Source: Exiguobacterium marinum DSM 16307 (GTDB taxonomy: Bacteria; Bacillota; Bacilli; Exiguobacteriales; Exiguobacteriaceae). From it: DNA of 64,000 bases. Within the stretch, counting starts at the first letter, position 1; each line of letters opens with the position of its first letter. The DNA lies in NCBI RefSeq assembly GCF_000620845.1, contig NZ_KK211189.1, positions 697,662 through 761,661 on the forward strand, written 5' to 3'. Position numbers and translations under genes: made by a program. Shown one piece after another: positions 25,241 through 33,534 of the stretch. The notes beneath the pieces are model-generated. The model was not told where the DNA came from and searched no databases. It saw only the letters and a program-made list of their open reading frames with translations.

Positions 25241-27532
25241 TCAATCCTGAAATAACAAATCAAGCAACATCTCGCCAATTGGTCGTTCTTTTCCCTCATA
25301 GGGGAACGCATGGATATGAATGGCAGGATTAAAATTCAGTTCGATGATGCCGTATTCAATGTGCTCATCATTAAGAGATGGGAGCATCATATCGACACCA
25401 CAGATTGTTGTCCCGACTGACTTAGCGGCATCGACAGCAATGCGTTTATAGACATCAGGGATTTGGTCTGTGTAGTCGATGCTGTCGCCACCTGTACTGA
25501 TATTAGAGTTTTCGCGCAAGAAGACACGCTCATCGAGAGCGGGAATACTATCGGGTGTCTTACCTTGAGCACGTAAAAATGAAATGACGATGTCATCGAT
25601 TTCGATTTTCTCGAGTGGTGTCTTATATCCTTTCCCACGCAACGGGTTTTCATTTTTTGTCGCAACGAGTTGACGAATGGAAGAGGTGCCATCCCCTGTG
25701 ACGTTCGCTGGGACACGATGGAGGATGCCCGCGACTTCATCTCCGATGACGAGGAAGCGATATTCTTTTCCAGGTAAAAACGTCTCCAGTAAAACGACAT
25801 CGTCAAACGTTTTCGCATACTGAAATGCAGATAGAGCTTCCTCATAAGTCGTTCCGTCTTTAAAAATATGAATGCCTACGCCGAAGTTCGTGGACTTCGG
25901 TTTTAAGACGATTGGTTTATGTGAAAACAGGTGCCATGCATGCGATAAATCAGATTCGTTATGAAGTTCTACACCTTCAGGGACACGAATTCCGTGTTCA
26001 GCGAGTACATACTTCGTTACCGTTTTGTTTTCCATCATCAGGACTGATACATAATTGTCTTTTGATGTCTTTGTTGCCTGTTTGACGTACTCCTCATATT
26101 TGCCGTTGTGAATGCGGATAAATTGATCGGACCAATCGATGACGTCGACACGATACCCCCGTTTGATGGCAGATTTCATTAATACTTGAGTAGACAACTC
26201 AAGGTCGGAATAACCATGTACACGAAAACGATTTGCATACGCGTCCTCATAAAAGTGTTCGGCTTGGGCCAGAGACCACGCGTTATAACCCGTCTCGGTC
26301 ATAATCGTCTTCAATCGAGAAGCGTACGTCATGTCCACGTGATCAATTTTTTCTCGTAGAGAGGGGAAGACATCTTTGAAGCCGAGGTCATATTTCGTGT
26401 CGAACGCATCGATCGCGTCGAGAAGTTCTGTCGCGTACGTGTGTAGTTTTACGTCGTCACCATCTCGAGTCAATGTGTTCGTGGGAGACATGCCTTCTTT
26501 GGCGACACGTTGTTGGTTATTATACGCTTCAGCCTGCCAATCGAAATAAGTTGTCTCCTCAGTAAATGTCAAGTAGAGCAAAAATAGATGAAGAAACCGT
26601 AAATCTGAACGCGCGATCCCGGTCTTTTCAAACGGATTCAAATCAATATTGCGAATTTCGATGTAGTCGATACCGTTTGCCTCGAGCTTGTCCAAGTCGT
26701 TGCCACCTCTCGATGTTTTCAATCGAATCGGGGAGTAGAGTTCGTTTGGATGTGTAATCTCCCCTTTGGCAATGAATCGACGTACATCATTTGTATATGC
26801 TGAGAGTGTCCTATAGTTTGGATAAAGTGGTTCGACATTCGTATAGCCACAGTCGCTATTCCGATAGGACAACGCTTGTTTATTTGAAAAGGTATCCTCA
26901 TGGAGCGCTTGCATCTGGCTGACACATCGTTCTTCATAACTCGCATGAACAGCCGGGGTAGCGCCGAGCAAATAGACGATGAGCCATCGCATCCGTAAAT
27001 ATTGGCGAACCAGCTTCAAGTAAAGGTGATCTTTAAAGTGTCGATATTGCTCAGGAGACCCTTCGTATAGTGTGGACAACATCTCATCGGAAAACGAAAA
27101 ATTGAAATGAATTCCGGAAATGAGTTGTTTTTTCGCCCCATATTTTTGGAGTAAATGCTCCCGGTAACGACTAGCCTCGAGTCCGGACACACCAAAGTCA
27201 GCTAGTGGAATCGTACCGCCTTCCGGTAAGGCGCATGGCATCGATTGTGGCCAAAGGCGTTCGTCGCCTATGTTTAGCGCAGTGATATCATAAAGCGTTT
27301 CTAAAAAGTGATGTGCCCCCTCAATCGTCGGAAACGTCGGGGTGACGAGCTCGATTTGACTTTCAGAGAAGTCGGTCGTGATATATGGATGCGTTGCCTT
27401 ATGACCGAGTGACTTTGGGTGCTTCGTAATAGCGAGTGTGCCGTCTGACGTGACCCGCAACATTTCCCGCTCGATGGCAAACTTTCCGCTCGTGATGAGA
27501 CGATGGGGTAGTTGATTAAACTGCTTCTGCAA
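25241..27532 (-). CDS. gshF: Bifunctional glutamate-cysteine ligase/glutathione synthetase
   Basis: Makes glutathione from Glu, Cys and Gly in one polypeptide. 763 residues, typical for GshF. The N-terminal ligase half (about 1-480) has FAIEREMLRV, ITTDFSESQIELVTP and TYASRLKTIM. The C-terminal ATP-grasp half (about 490-763) has LKPKSTNFGVGIHIF, VLLETFLPGKEYRFLVIGD and NFNPAIHIHAFP. The start is TTG with a weak GGAAGTGA site, overlapping the MATE gene by 17 bases, so translation is probably coupled to it. Cytosolic. Confidence 0.95.
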   Translation of the reverse strand: MQKQFNQLPHRLITSGKFAIEREMLRVTSDGTLAITKHPKSLGHKATHPYITTDFSESQIELVTPTFPTIEGAHHFLETLYDITALNIGDERLWPQSMPCALPEGGTIPLADFGVSGLEASRYREHLLQKYGAKKQLISGIHFNFSFSDEMLSTLYEGSPEQYRHFKDHLYLKLVRQYLRMRWLIVYLLGATPAVHASYEERCVSQMQALHEDTFSNKQALSYRNSDCGYTNVEPLYPNYRTLSAYTNDVRRFIAKGEITHPNELYSPIRLKTSRGGNDLDKLEANGIDYIEIRNIDLNPFEKTGIARSDLRFLHLFLLYLTFTEETTYFDWQAEAYNNQQRVAKEGMSPTNTLTRDGDDVKLHTYATELLDAIDAFDTKYDLGFKDVFPSLREKIDHVDMTYASRLKTIMTETGYNAWSLAQAEHFYEDAYANRFRVHGYSDLELSTQVLMKSAIKRGYRVDVIDWSDQFIRIHNGKYEEYVKQATKTSKDNYVSVLMMENKTVTKYVLAEHGIRVPEGVELHNESDLSHAWHLFSHKPIVLKPKSTNFGVGIHIFKDGTTYEEALSAFQYAKTFDDVVLLETFLPGKEYRFLVIGDEVAGILHRVPANVTGDGTSSIRQLVATKNENPLRGKGYKTPLEKIEIDDIVISFLRAQGKTPDSIPALDERVFLRENSNISTGGDSIDYTDQIPDVYKRIAVDAAKSVGTTICGVDMMLPSLNDEHIEYGIIELNFNPAIHIHAFPYEGKERPIGEMLLDLLFQD

Positions 27533-28844
27533 GTGAAGTCACTTCCTTTTTCGTTAGTCGGACAAAGAGGGCGGAGACAAGCCCTTTGATGATACTTGAG
27601 ATGGCAATACTCCACCAGATGGCATCGATTCCGAGATAAGGCTCAAGTAACAATGCGAGTGGGATACGGGCCACTGTGAAAATGATCGAGATCGTCGCAG
27701 GAATTTTCGGTAATCCGAGTCCTGAGAAGTAGCCGTTTCCGATCATTTCAATCGAAGAGAAGACGAGAGAAATACCGATAATTCGCAAGTAGCTCGCCCC
27801 AATGCCGATGGTTCGAACATCTTCGACGAATAAACCGATGAGGAAATCCGGGACGATTATAAATAACAACATGATGAACCCCGTATAGACTATCCCGAGT
27901 CGGGTCGTCACGCGGTAACCTTCATAAACACGATCCACTTTTTGAGCCCCGATATTTTGACCGGTATAGCTAGCCATTGCTCCATTCAGTCCACCGATCA
28001 TCATATAAGCGACCGATTCGATTTGAAGCCCGATCCGTTGTGCTGCAATCGCTTCAGTCCCATACGAACCAATCATGCGAGCAAGGAAAATGCTGATGAC
28101 GGTGAACAAAATCCGTTGGGTCGCCATCGGAAATCCGAGACGAAAGATTTCTTTATAGTCGGTTCGAGTCGGCTGAATGACTTCATCCCAATTGAACAAT
28201 GAACGGGCGCGACGCCAGAAGAACCCGAACATGACGACGTTGGCGACAAGTGTCGCAAGAGCTGCTCCAAGGACGCCGAGTTGAAGTGGATAAATGAAGA
28301 TCGGTGAGAGAACCATGTTGAGTATGACGCCTGTCGCATTGATTCGCATCGCTGTTGTCGTATTGCCATAGGCACTGAATAGACGGGCGAACAGCAAGTT
28401 GAAGAAAGAAAAAATAAGCATCGGCGCACTGACGAGCAAATATCCATACGCGAGACGCTCGACGGTTGGTGCGTTCATATTCAAAAAGCCGATCAACGAA
28501 TGACCAAAAAAAATCAGTAATGAGGCATACGAGAGACCGAGTGCTAGATTTAGACGTCTTCCGGCCCGAACATAGCGCTGGATGAATTTCAGGTCACGTT
28601 TCCCGACAGCTTGTGACACTTTAATGCCGGCGCCAACGACAATCAACGATTGAATCGCCTGTCCGAGCATGATATAAAAACTGGCCGCACCGACACTTGC
28701 GACGGCATCACTTCCTAGTGCGCCTACCCAAAACATATCGACGAGACTATACGTAAACTGTAACAATGAACTGCCGACGAGCGGAAGGGCAAGCGTGAGG
28801 ATGACACGCTGTACGTTTCCGGTCGTCAAATCGACGGTTTTCAC
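27516..28844 (-). CDS. MATE-family efflux transporter
   Basis: 442 residues with 12 membrane segments in two halves. MATE hallmarks are ALPLVGSSLLQFTYSLVDMFWVG and the second-half repeat FPMATQRILFTVISIFLARMIG. It exports cations or drugs using Na+ or H+. GTG start with AAAGGAG. It is first in an operon with gshF, which suggests export of toxic compounds or conjugates linked to thiol metabolism (inference). A palindrome lies about 25 bases upstream of its start. Confidence 0.92.
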   Translation of the reverse strand: MKTVDLTTGNVQRVILTLALPLVGSSLLQFTYSLVDMFWVGALGSDAVASVGAASFYIMLGQAIQSLIVVGAGIKVSQAVGKRDLKFIQRYVRAGRRLNLALGLSYASLLIFFGHSLIGFLNMNAPTVERLAYGYLLVSAPMLIFSFFNLLFARLFSAYGNTTTAMRINATGVILNMVLSPIFIYPLQLGVLGAALATLVANVVMFGFFWRRARSLFNWDEVIQPTRTDYKEIFRLGFPMATQRILFTVISIFLARMIGSYGTEAIAAQRIGLQIESVAYMMIGGLNGAMASYTGQNIGAQKVDRVYEGYRVTTRLGIVYTGFIMLLFIIVPDFLIGLFVEDVRTIGIGASYLRIIGISLVFSSIEMIGNGYFSGLGLPKIPATISIIFTVARIPLALLLEPYLGIDAIWWSIAISSIIKGLVSALFVRLTKKEVTSLAEAV

Positions 28845-28867
28845 AAAGCAAGACTCCTTTAATTATT

Positions 28868-28889
28868 TATATAACCATTTAGTTATATA
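28868..28889 (-). promoter_or_regulatory. Palindrome upstream of MATE-gshF, probable operator
   Basis: TATATAAC-cattta-GTTATATA, 8-bp perfect arms, 24 bases upstream of the GTG. Arm length and AT-rich form suit a MarR- or TetR-type dimer. No cognate regulator is adjacent. Confidence 0.5.
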
Positions 28890-28973
28890 TAAACACAGGG
28901 TGTAATGATTAGCAATTAGGAGATAGGATTCGATGAAAAATAGACATAAAAAAAGGAACTCGTATCGAATTCC

Positions 28974-29438
28974 TTAACGTGTATAAGCGCGGATCCAAGT
29001 TACCATATAGACGAATGTCGCGATGATGAGCGTTGAAGCGAGTGCGTAGATTGGATAAGTAGGGAGTGCGTCTTCAAATAGTGGATAGAACATGAACGAT
29101 CCCATAAGAATGGGGACCGAAATACTAAACGAGACATAGGCAGCTTTTGTCGCTTTCGCAGTGATGATTTGTTCACGTTCATCGACTTCACTGAATTCGG
29201 TCATGCGGACAGACCATTGAGCAAAGTTCAGCTGTTTGTTTGGTCGTGTGTTAAACGAATAGATTGTCCAAACGATAAAAAAGCCAATGAGCAACAAGAG
29301 TGGAAGCAGATTGAACTCGACGATGAATGAATCTGATTCAATGATGGTTGAAATATCAGACAAAAATGAACTGAACAGAAAAGCCATCAGGACATACAGG
29401 ATGATGCTTGAAATAGACTGAACGACGACGTGTTTCAT
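28974..29438 (-). CDS. Four-helix membrane protein of XRE-linked DUF2178-like type
   Basis: 154 residues with four hydrophobic segments in two pairs (about 10-30, 45-65, 100-120, 128-148) and a central cytosolic loop containing SEVDEREQIITAKATKAAY. That loop and the pairing with a small XRE regulator are typical of DUF2178-like proteins. Function unknown. Its ATG overlaps the regulator stop by 4 bases. Confidence 0.7.
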   Translation of the reverse strand: MKHVVVQSISSIILYVLMAFLFSSFLSDISTIIESDSFIVEFNLLPLLLLIGFFIVWTIYSFNTRPNKQLNFAQWSVRMTEFSEVDEREQIITAKATKAAYVSFSISVPILMGSFMFYPLFEDALPTYPIYALASTLIIATFVYMVTWIRAYTR

Positions 29439-29644
29439 TTTGTTTCCTCCTCGATTGTGAATATAGATTCGACCGGTTCCTTGAACACTCTTGCGATGTG
29501 CATCGCCAGCATGAGAGACGGCGTGTAACTGCCTTTCTCGAGCGAGATAATCGTCTGTCTCGTCACGCCGACCTTTTCAGCAAGATCGCCTTGAGTTAAC
29601 TGGTGCCGGGCACGCAGTTCTTTCACGCGGTTGACCAATGGCAT
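29435..29644 (-). CDS. Small XRE-family HTH regulator
   Basis: 69 residues, essentially one helix-turn-helix: VNRVKELRARHQLTQGDLAEK followed by TRQTIISLEKGSYTPSLMLAMHIARVF. Start ATG at 29644 with AGAGGTGG upstream; a longer reading to 29695 lacks a ribosome site. It probably controls itself and the membrane protein downstream in the same operon. Confidence 0.88.
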   Translation of the reverse strand: MPLVNRVKELRARHQLTQGDLAEKVGVTRQTIISLEKGSYTPSLMLAMHIARVFKEPVESIFTIEEETK

Positions 29645-29760
29645 GGCGCCACCTCTTTTCTGATTTATACTAAAAGTGTAAAACAAACTTAACATAATGT
29701 AAAGAAGACTTTACTTACTTAGAGGTGCTACAATAGCGATATAGTCGAAAGGGGAGATGG

Positions 29761-30696
29761 TTGGTGAAGGTGATTAGTGGACAACATCATGTGTCAGCGA
29801 TGACCGGGGATGCCAAAAAGAACTTACGATTTTATACGGAAGTACTAGGGATGCGACTCGTCAAAAAGACGGTTAACCAGGATGATCCATCGATGTATCA
29901 CTTATTCTATGCGGACGAAACGGGGACGCCTGGAACAGATTTGACGTTCTTTGAGCTCCCGTTTCTCGGGCAGACGTATCGGGGGTCAAACAGTATTTCT
30001 CGAACCGCGCTACGGGTACCAGAAGGGGCTCTTACATATTGGCAGGAGCGTTTCGACACGTTCGATGTGACATACGGGGACGTCGAATCGGTTCAAGGGA
30101 GACCGACGCTCGCGTTTGAAGATCATGAGGGTCAACGTCTCTGTCTCGTGGAAGGAGGGAACGGAACACCTTGGGAAAAGGGCCCTGTACCAACAGATGT
30201 CGGCATCTTTGGTCTCGGATTTAGTGAGTGGACGGTACGGCGGATTGAAAAGACGGCACGGGTGCTGACAGAAGTGCTTGACTATCGATACGTGACGACA
30301 TTTGATCGGGATGGTCACGACGTGCGCGTCTTTGAGACGGGAGCGGGTGGCGTGGCGACAGAGATTCATCTCGTCGATCGACCGGATTTGGCATCGGAAC
30401 GACCTGGGCGGGGAAGTGTGCATCACGTGGCGATTCGAGTGGAAGAAACAGGCGATATGGCGAAATGGATTGAGAAGCTTGATGCGCATGGCATCAGTCA
30501 CTCCGGTCTCATTGACCGCTACTATTTTCAGTCGATTTATTTCCGCGAACCGAGTGGAATCTTAGTGGAACTGGCAACAGATGAACCGGGATTCGCGACG
30601 GATGAATCGGTTGAGACGCTCGGAGAGAGATTGGCCTTGCCGCCGTTTCTAGAGTCGAGACGAGCAGACATCGAAGCGAAGCTAAAGGCGCTGTAA
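29761..30696 (+). CDS. Ring-cleaving-dioxygenase-type VOC protein (MhqO/LinE-like)
   Basis: 311 residues with two tandem VOC modules. The first His is in SGQHHVSAMTGD, a second metal His in SVHHVAIRVEE, and Glu in GILVELATDEPG, the His-His-Glu Fe(II) triad of extradiol-type dioxygenases. Bacillus homologues (MhqA/E/O) are induced by hydroquinones. The start is TTG 29761 or GTG 29764; GGGGAG supports either. Monocistronic, ending in a terminator shared with nsrR. Confidence 0.88.
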   Translation: MVKVISGQHHVSAMTGDAKKNLRFYTEVLGMRLVKKTVNQDDPSMYHLFYADETGTPGTDLTFFELPFLGQTYRGSNSISRTALRVPEGALTYWQERFDTFDVTYGDVESVQGRPTLAFEDHEGQRLCLVEGGNGTPWEKGPVPTDVGIFGLGFSEWTVRRIEKTARVLTEVLDYRYVTTFDRDGHDVRVFETGAGGVATEIHLVDRPDLASERPGRGSVHHVAIRVEETGDMAKWIEKLDAHGISHSGLIDRYYFQSIYFREPSGILVELATDEPGFATDESVETLGERLALPPFLESRRADIEAKLKAL

Positions 30697-30698
30697 AC

Positions 30699-30733
30699 AA
30701 AAACCGACGGACTTTTTCAGTCCATCGGTTTTT
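30699..30733. terminator. Bidirectional terminator
   Basis: AAAAACCGAcGGACT / AGTCCaTCGGTTTTT between the VOC dioxygenase gene and nsrR. Confidence 0.85.
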
Positions 30734-31157
30734 GTATGCTCAATAGCAGGGCGAGTTCGTTCGTTCGATTAGCGACGAGATCCGCAATCGTGTAACGGTC
30801 GAGCACATGAAAGAACGCCAGCATTGCCTCGTTCAACACACTTCTTAAGTCACAGGCCGGTGCGATCACGCATCGGCCTTCCCCGAAGCACTCCACGAGT
30901 TCGAGCGGTTCCATCGACCGAACCACCTCGCCCACGTTGATTTCTTCCATCGGGCGAGCGAGACGGAATCCACCGCCGCGGCCACGCACCGACTCCAAAT
31001 AGCCATGCTTGCCGAGCTCGTAAACGACCTTCATGACATGGTTTTTGGAGATGTTATATTGGTCCGCCACTTCTTGAATCGTGACGAGTCGATGTGAAAA
31101 TGTGGCGCTATACATCAATGTTCGCAGTGCGTAGTCACACGTTTGCGTGAGTCTCAT
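30717..31157 (-). CDS. nsrR: Rrf2-family nitric-oxide-sensing repressor NsrR
   Basis: 146 residues. An N-terminal winged helix (TCDYALRTLMYSATF, ISKNHVMKVVYELGKHGYLESVRGRGGGFRLA) is followed by the cluster motif CFGEGRCVIAPAC, three Cys spaced as in NsrR Fe-S sensors. NO destroys the cluster and relieves repression. It is divergent from hmp with 186 bases between. Its own ATG follows GAGGTGATGATG. Confidence 0.9.
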   Translation of the reverse strand: MRLTQTCDYALRTLMYSATFSHRLVTIQEVADQYNISKNHVMKVVYELGKHGYLESVRGRGGGFRLARPMEEINVGEVVRSMEPLELVECFGEGRCVIAPACDLRSVLNEAMLAFFHVLDRYTIADLVANRTNELALLLSIQKPMD

Positions 31158-31259
31158 CCATCATCACCTCTCGTTTCATTGTACAAGACAATTCCTAAAA
31201 GTGCGATTCGGAAAAATGTGAAAGGGTGATGGCGAAAATAAGTCAAAAGCGTGAAATCT

Positions 31260-31294
31260 ACTTTAAACAAGTATTTAATATATTGCTTTAAAGT
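31260..31294 (+). promoter_or_regulatory. AT-rich imperfect palindrome, likely NsrR operator of hmp
   Basis: Arms ACTTTAAA / TTTAAAGT enclose an inner imperfect inverted repeat CAAGTATT / ATATATTG. It overlaps the -35 of the predicted hmp promoter (TTGCTT 31283-31288, 17-base spacer, CATAAT 31306-31311). Confidence 0.6.
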
Positions 31295-31343
31295 GACTTG
31301 ACTCACATAATGAACGTGTACGAAACAAAAGGGGGAAATTCAC

Positions 31344-32444
31344 ATGTTAGATCAACAAACGATTGAGATTGTAAAGGCGACGGCACCAGTTTTGAAAGAA
31401 CATGGTGTGACGATTACGAAGCATTTTTATCAACGAATGTTTGAACAAAATCCAGAAGTGCGTCACTTCTTCAACCATACGAACCAAAAACGAGGACGCC
31501 AGCCGGAAGCGCTCGCGAACGCGGTCTATGCGGCAGCGCTTCATATCGATCGACTCGAAGCGATTCTTCCTGCCATCCAACCAGCACTTCATAAACATAA
31601 AAGTTTGAACATCCGCCCGGAACACTATCCGATTGTCGGTGAAAACTTGATTGCGGCGATTCAAGACGTGCTCGGTGAAGCTGCAACACCTGATATCATC
31701 GATGCATGGGCAAAAGCGTATGGTGTGATTGCCGATGTCTTTATCTCACTTGAGAAACAGATGTATGATGACGCGCCATGGGTCGGATTCAAACCGTTCG
31801 TCATTGAAGAAATCATAGAAGACACAACGGAAGTGAAGCGATTCCGTCTCGTCGCAAAAGATGGAGTTATTGGCACAGCCATTCCAGGACAATACATCTC
31901 GGTTCAAGCGCGAATCGCTGATGAAGACATCTTGCACCACCGCCAATATAGCGTCATCGACACGACAGAAAACGGATATTGGATTGCGCCGAAAGCGGAG
32001 GGACTCGTCTCAAACTGGCTTCATGAACAGATGGTCGGAACAGAAGTCCCGATGAGCGCACCGGCAGGAGAATTCATCCTTGAAGCATCAGACCGTCCGC
32101 TCACACTCATCGCAGGAGGTATCGGAATTACGCCCCTCTTCAATATGGCGAAGACGGCACTTCGTCAAGGACGTTCTGTCACGTTATTGCACGCAGTTCG
32201 GAGTATGGACCTTCGTCCACTCGGAGACGAACTCGACGAACTTGTGAAAGAAGGGCTTCATCTCATGACACATGTGGATGACGTATCGGGTTGTATGAGT
32301 ACGACGCAGCTCGAGGCACTTGATGTCGAAAGGCATGATGTTTACACGTGTGGGCCGAATGCGATGATGGAGACGGTCGTCCGTGTCATTCCTCAGGCGC
32401 GATATGAATTTTTCGGGCCGTCTGGAGTTCTTGCGACCAACTAA
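31344..32444 (+). CDS. hmp: Flavohemoglobin (nitric oxide dioxygenase)
   Basis: Converts NO to nitrate with O2 and NAD(P)H. 366 residues. The globin domain (about 1-135) has the proximal His in HKHKSLNIRPEHYPIVG. The FAD domain has GQYISVQ and RQYSVID. The NAD domain has IAGGIGITPLFNM, TCGPNAMM and FFGPSG. It is about 30 residues shorter than Bacillus Hmp. The loss lies mainly between RQYSVID and LVSNWLHEQM and in the NAD domain. The catalytic elements still look intact. AAAGGGGG precedes the ATG. Confidence 0.93.
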   Translation: MLDQQTIEIVKATAPVLKEHGVTITKHFYQRMFEQNPEVRHFFNHTNQKRGRQPEALANAVYAAALHIDRLEAILPAIQPALHKHKSLNIRPEHYPIVGENLIAAIQDVLGEAATPDIIDAWAKAYGVIADVFISLEKQMYDDAPWVGFKPFVIEEIIEDTTEVKRFRLVAKDGVIGTAIPGQYISVQARIADEDILHHRQYSVIDTTENGYWIAPKAEGLVSNWLHEQMVGTEVPMSAPAGEFILEASDRPLTLIAGGIGITPLFNMAKTALRQGRSVTLLHAVRSMDLRPLGDELDELVKEGLHLMTHVDDVSGCMSTTQLEALDVERHDVYTCGPNAMMETVVRVIPQARYEFFGPSGVLATN

Positions 32445-32446
32445 AA

Positions 32447-32469
32447 AAGACGACTGGAAAAGTCGTCTT
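32447..32469. terminator. hmp terminator
   Basis: AAGACGACT / AGTCGTCTT with 5-nt loop, between convergent hmp and the next gene. Confidence 0.75.
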
Positions 32470-32492
32470 GATTCATAATATGGCGAGAAGGA

Positions 32493-33050
32493 TTATTCCG
32501 TGAGTTCACTTAAATGTATGACTTGTTTGTTGTCATCCAACGTTTCAAGTGACCACGAACCATCTAACGGTTTTGTTGTTTCAATGACATATGTCATGGT
32601 GTAGCTTTCGTTTTCGGGATCGTTGACGAGAAAATCTTTTGAGACATCGTCACCGTTTAACCGTAAATAGACGACATCTTCCGGGCGTTCTTTTAGATGG
32701 ACACCGATGTACTCCTTGTTTTCAACATGAAGGGTGACGAAATCAAAAGACTGATTCGGTTCTATTTCTTTAGTGACAGACCCTAAGTTTCCTGTCGTGA
32801 CATCAATCTCGGCTAGACCGATGACGGAGCGATCTTCGTTTGTGTAAAAAGAGAGAATGGACTGTTCTCTGTTATGAACTTCAAAACTATACCAGTCGTT
32901 TATCGTCATATAACGATTCATTTCTTTTTCGGCATTTTCGTATGAGTTGCCGGCCTGAATGTTAGTGTACGTGTAAAGTCCGACACCGACTGCGATTGCC
33001 ACGACGATGAGACCGGAGACGATCGTGAGTAAGGTGATTCCCTTGGACAT
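32493..33050 (-). CDS. Membrane-anchored extracytoplasmic protein, unknown
   Basis: 185 residues. One N-terminal membrane segment (about 5-30), then a soluble beta-rich domain rich in Asp, Glu, Thr and Tyr, probably outside the cell. No Cys for lipid attachment and no recognised domain. It lies downstream of the DUF350 operon on the same strand but is separated by a terminator, so it is likely its own unit. Function unknown. Confidence 0.7.
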   Translation of the reverse strand: MSKGITLLTIVSGLIVVAIAVGVGLYTYTNIQAGNSYENAEKEMNRYMTINDWYSFEVHNREQSILSFYTNEDRSVIGLAEIDVTTGNLGSVTKEIEPNQSFDFVTLHVENKEYIGVHLKERPEDVVYLRLNGDDVSKDFLVNDPENESYTMTYVIETTKPLDGSWSLETLDDNKQVIHLSELTE

Positions 33051-33078
33051 GATTTTTCCTCCTGTCTTTTATAAACAT

Positions 33079-33117
33079 AAACACCCCATGCCTCGCGAAT
33101 GCGTGCATGGGGTGTTT
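33079..33117 (-). terminator. Terminator of the ATP-grasp/DUF350 operon
   Basis: AAACACCCCATGC / GCATGGGGTGTTT, a 13-bp perfect stem just after the DUF350 stop codon. Confidence 0.85.
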
Positions 33118-33120
33118 GAA

Positions 33121-33534
33121 TTAGTACGTCAAGCTCGCGGCGACGATGATGCCGACGACGAGTGATGCGGCGAACAAACTGAAACCGATGGCCATGTTGC
33201 CGTTCTCGACTTCTTTTTCTAAGTTCACGCCTGGTGTAAGGACGTATTCAAACGTCCAAAACGCCAATACTTGGGCAGCGATGCCGACGAGTCCCCAGAT
33301 GAACGCATCGAGCAAGTTGACGCTGTTCGCCCAAACCGTGTAGATGACGATGGCGAGTCCGAGCGCTTTCCCCCAAAGCTTTAAAGCGACGGCCATGTTG
33401 CCTTCTTTGATTAACTTACGTTCCGAATATTTGGTCGTCAATGCGAAGATGATGAGTCCGGCGAGAATGAGACCGAATCCTGTCCCGAGGTGGGCGAGGA
33501 AGCTTAAAATTGAATCGAGTGTGATGAATGTCAT
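33121..33534 (-). CDS. DUF350 membrane protein (YjfL-like)
   Basis: 137 residues and four membrane segments built as two repeats: EGNMAVALKLWGKALGLAIV in the first half and ENGNMAIGFSLFAASLVVGI in the second, which is the DUF350 pattern. Family knowledge: DUF350 proteins accompany YjfC-like ATP-grasp enzymes and ion channels in several bacteria, with unknown role. The start overlaps the ATP-grasp stop by 4 bases. Last gene of the operon. Confidence 0.88.
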   Translation of the reverse strand: MTFITLDSILSFLAHLGTGFGLILAGLIIFALTTKYSERKLIKEGNMAVALKLWGKALGLAIVIYTVWANSVNLLDAFIWGLVGIAAQVLAFWTFEYVLTPGVNLEKEVENGNMAIGFSLFAASLVVGIIVAASLTY

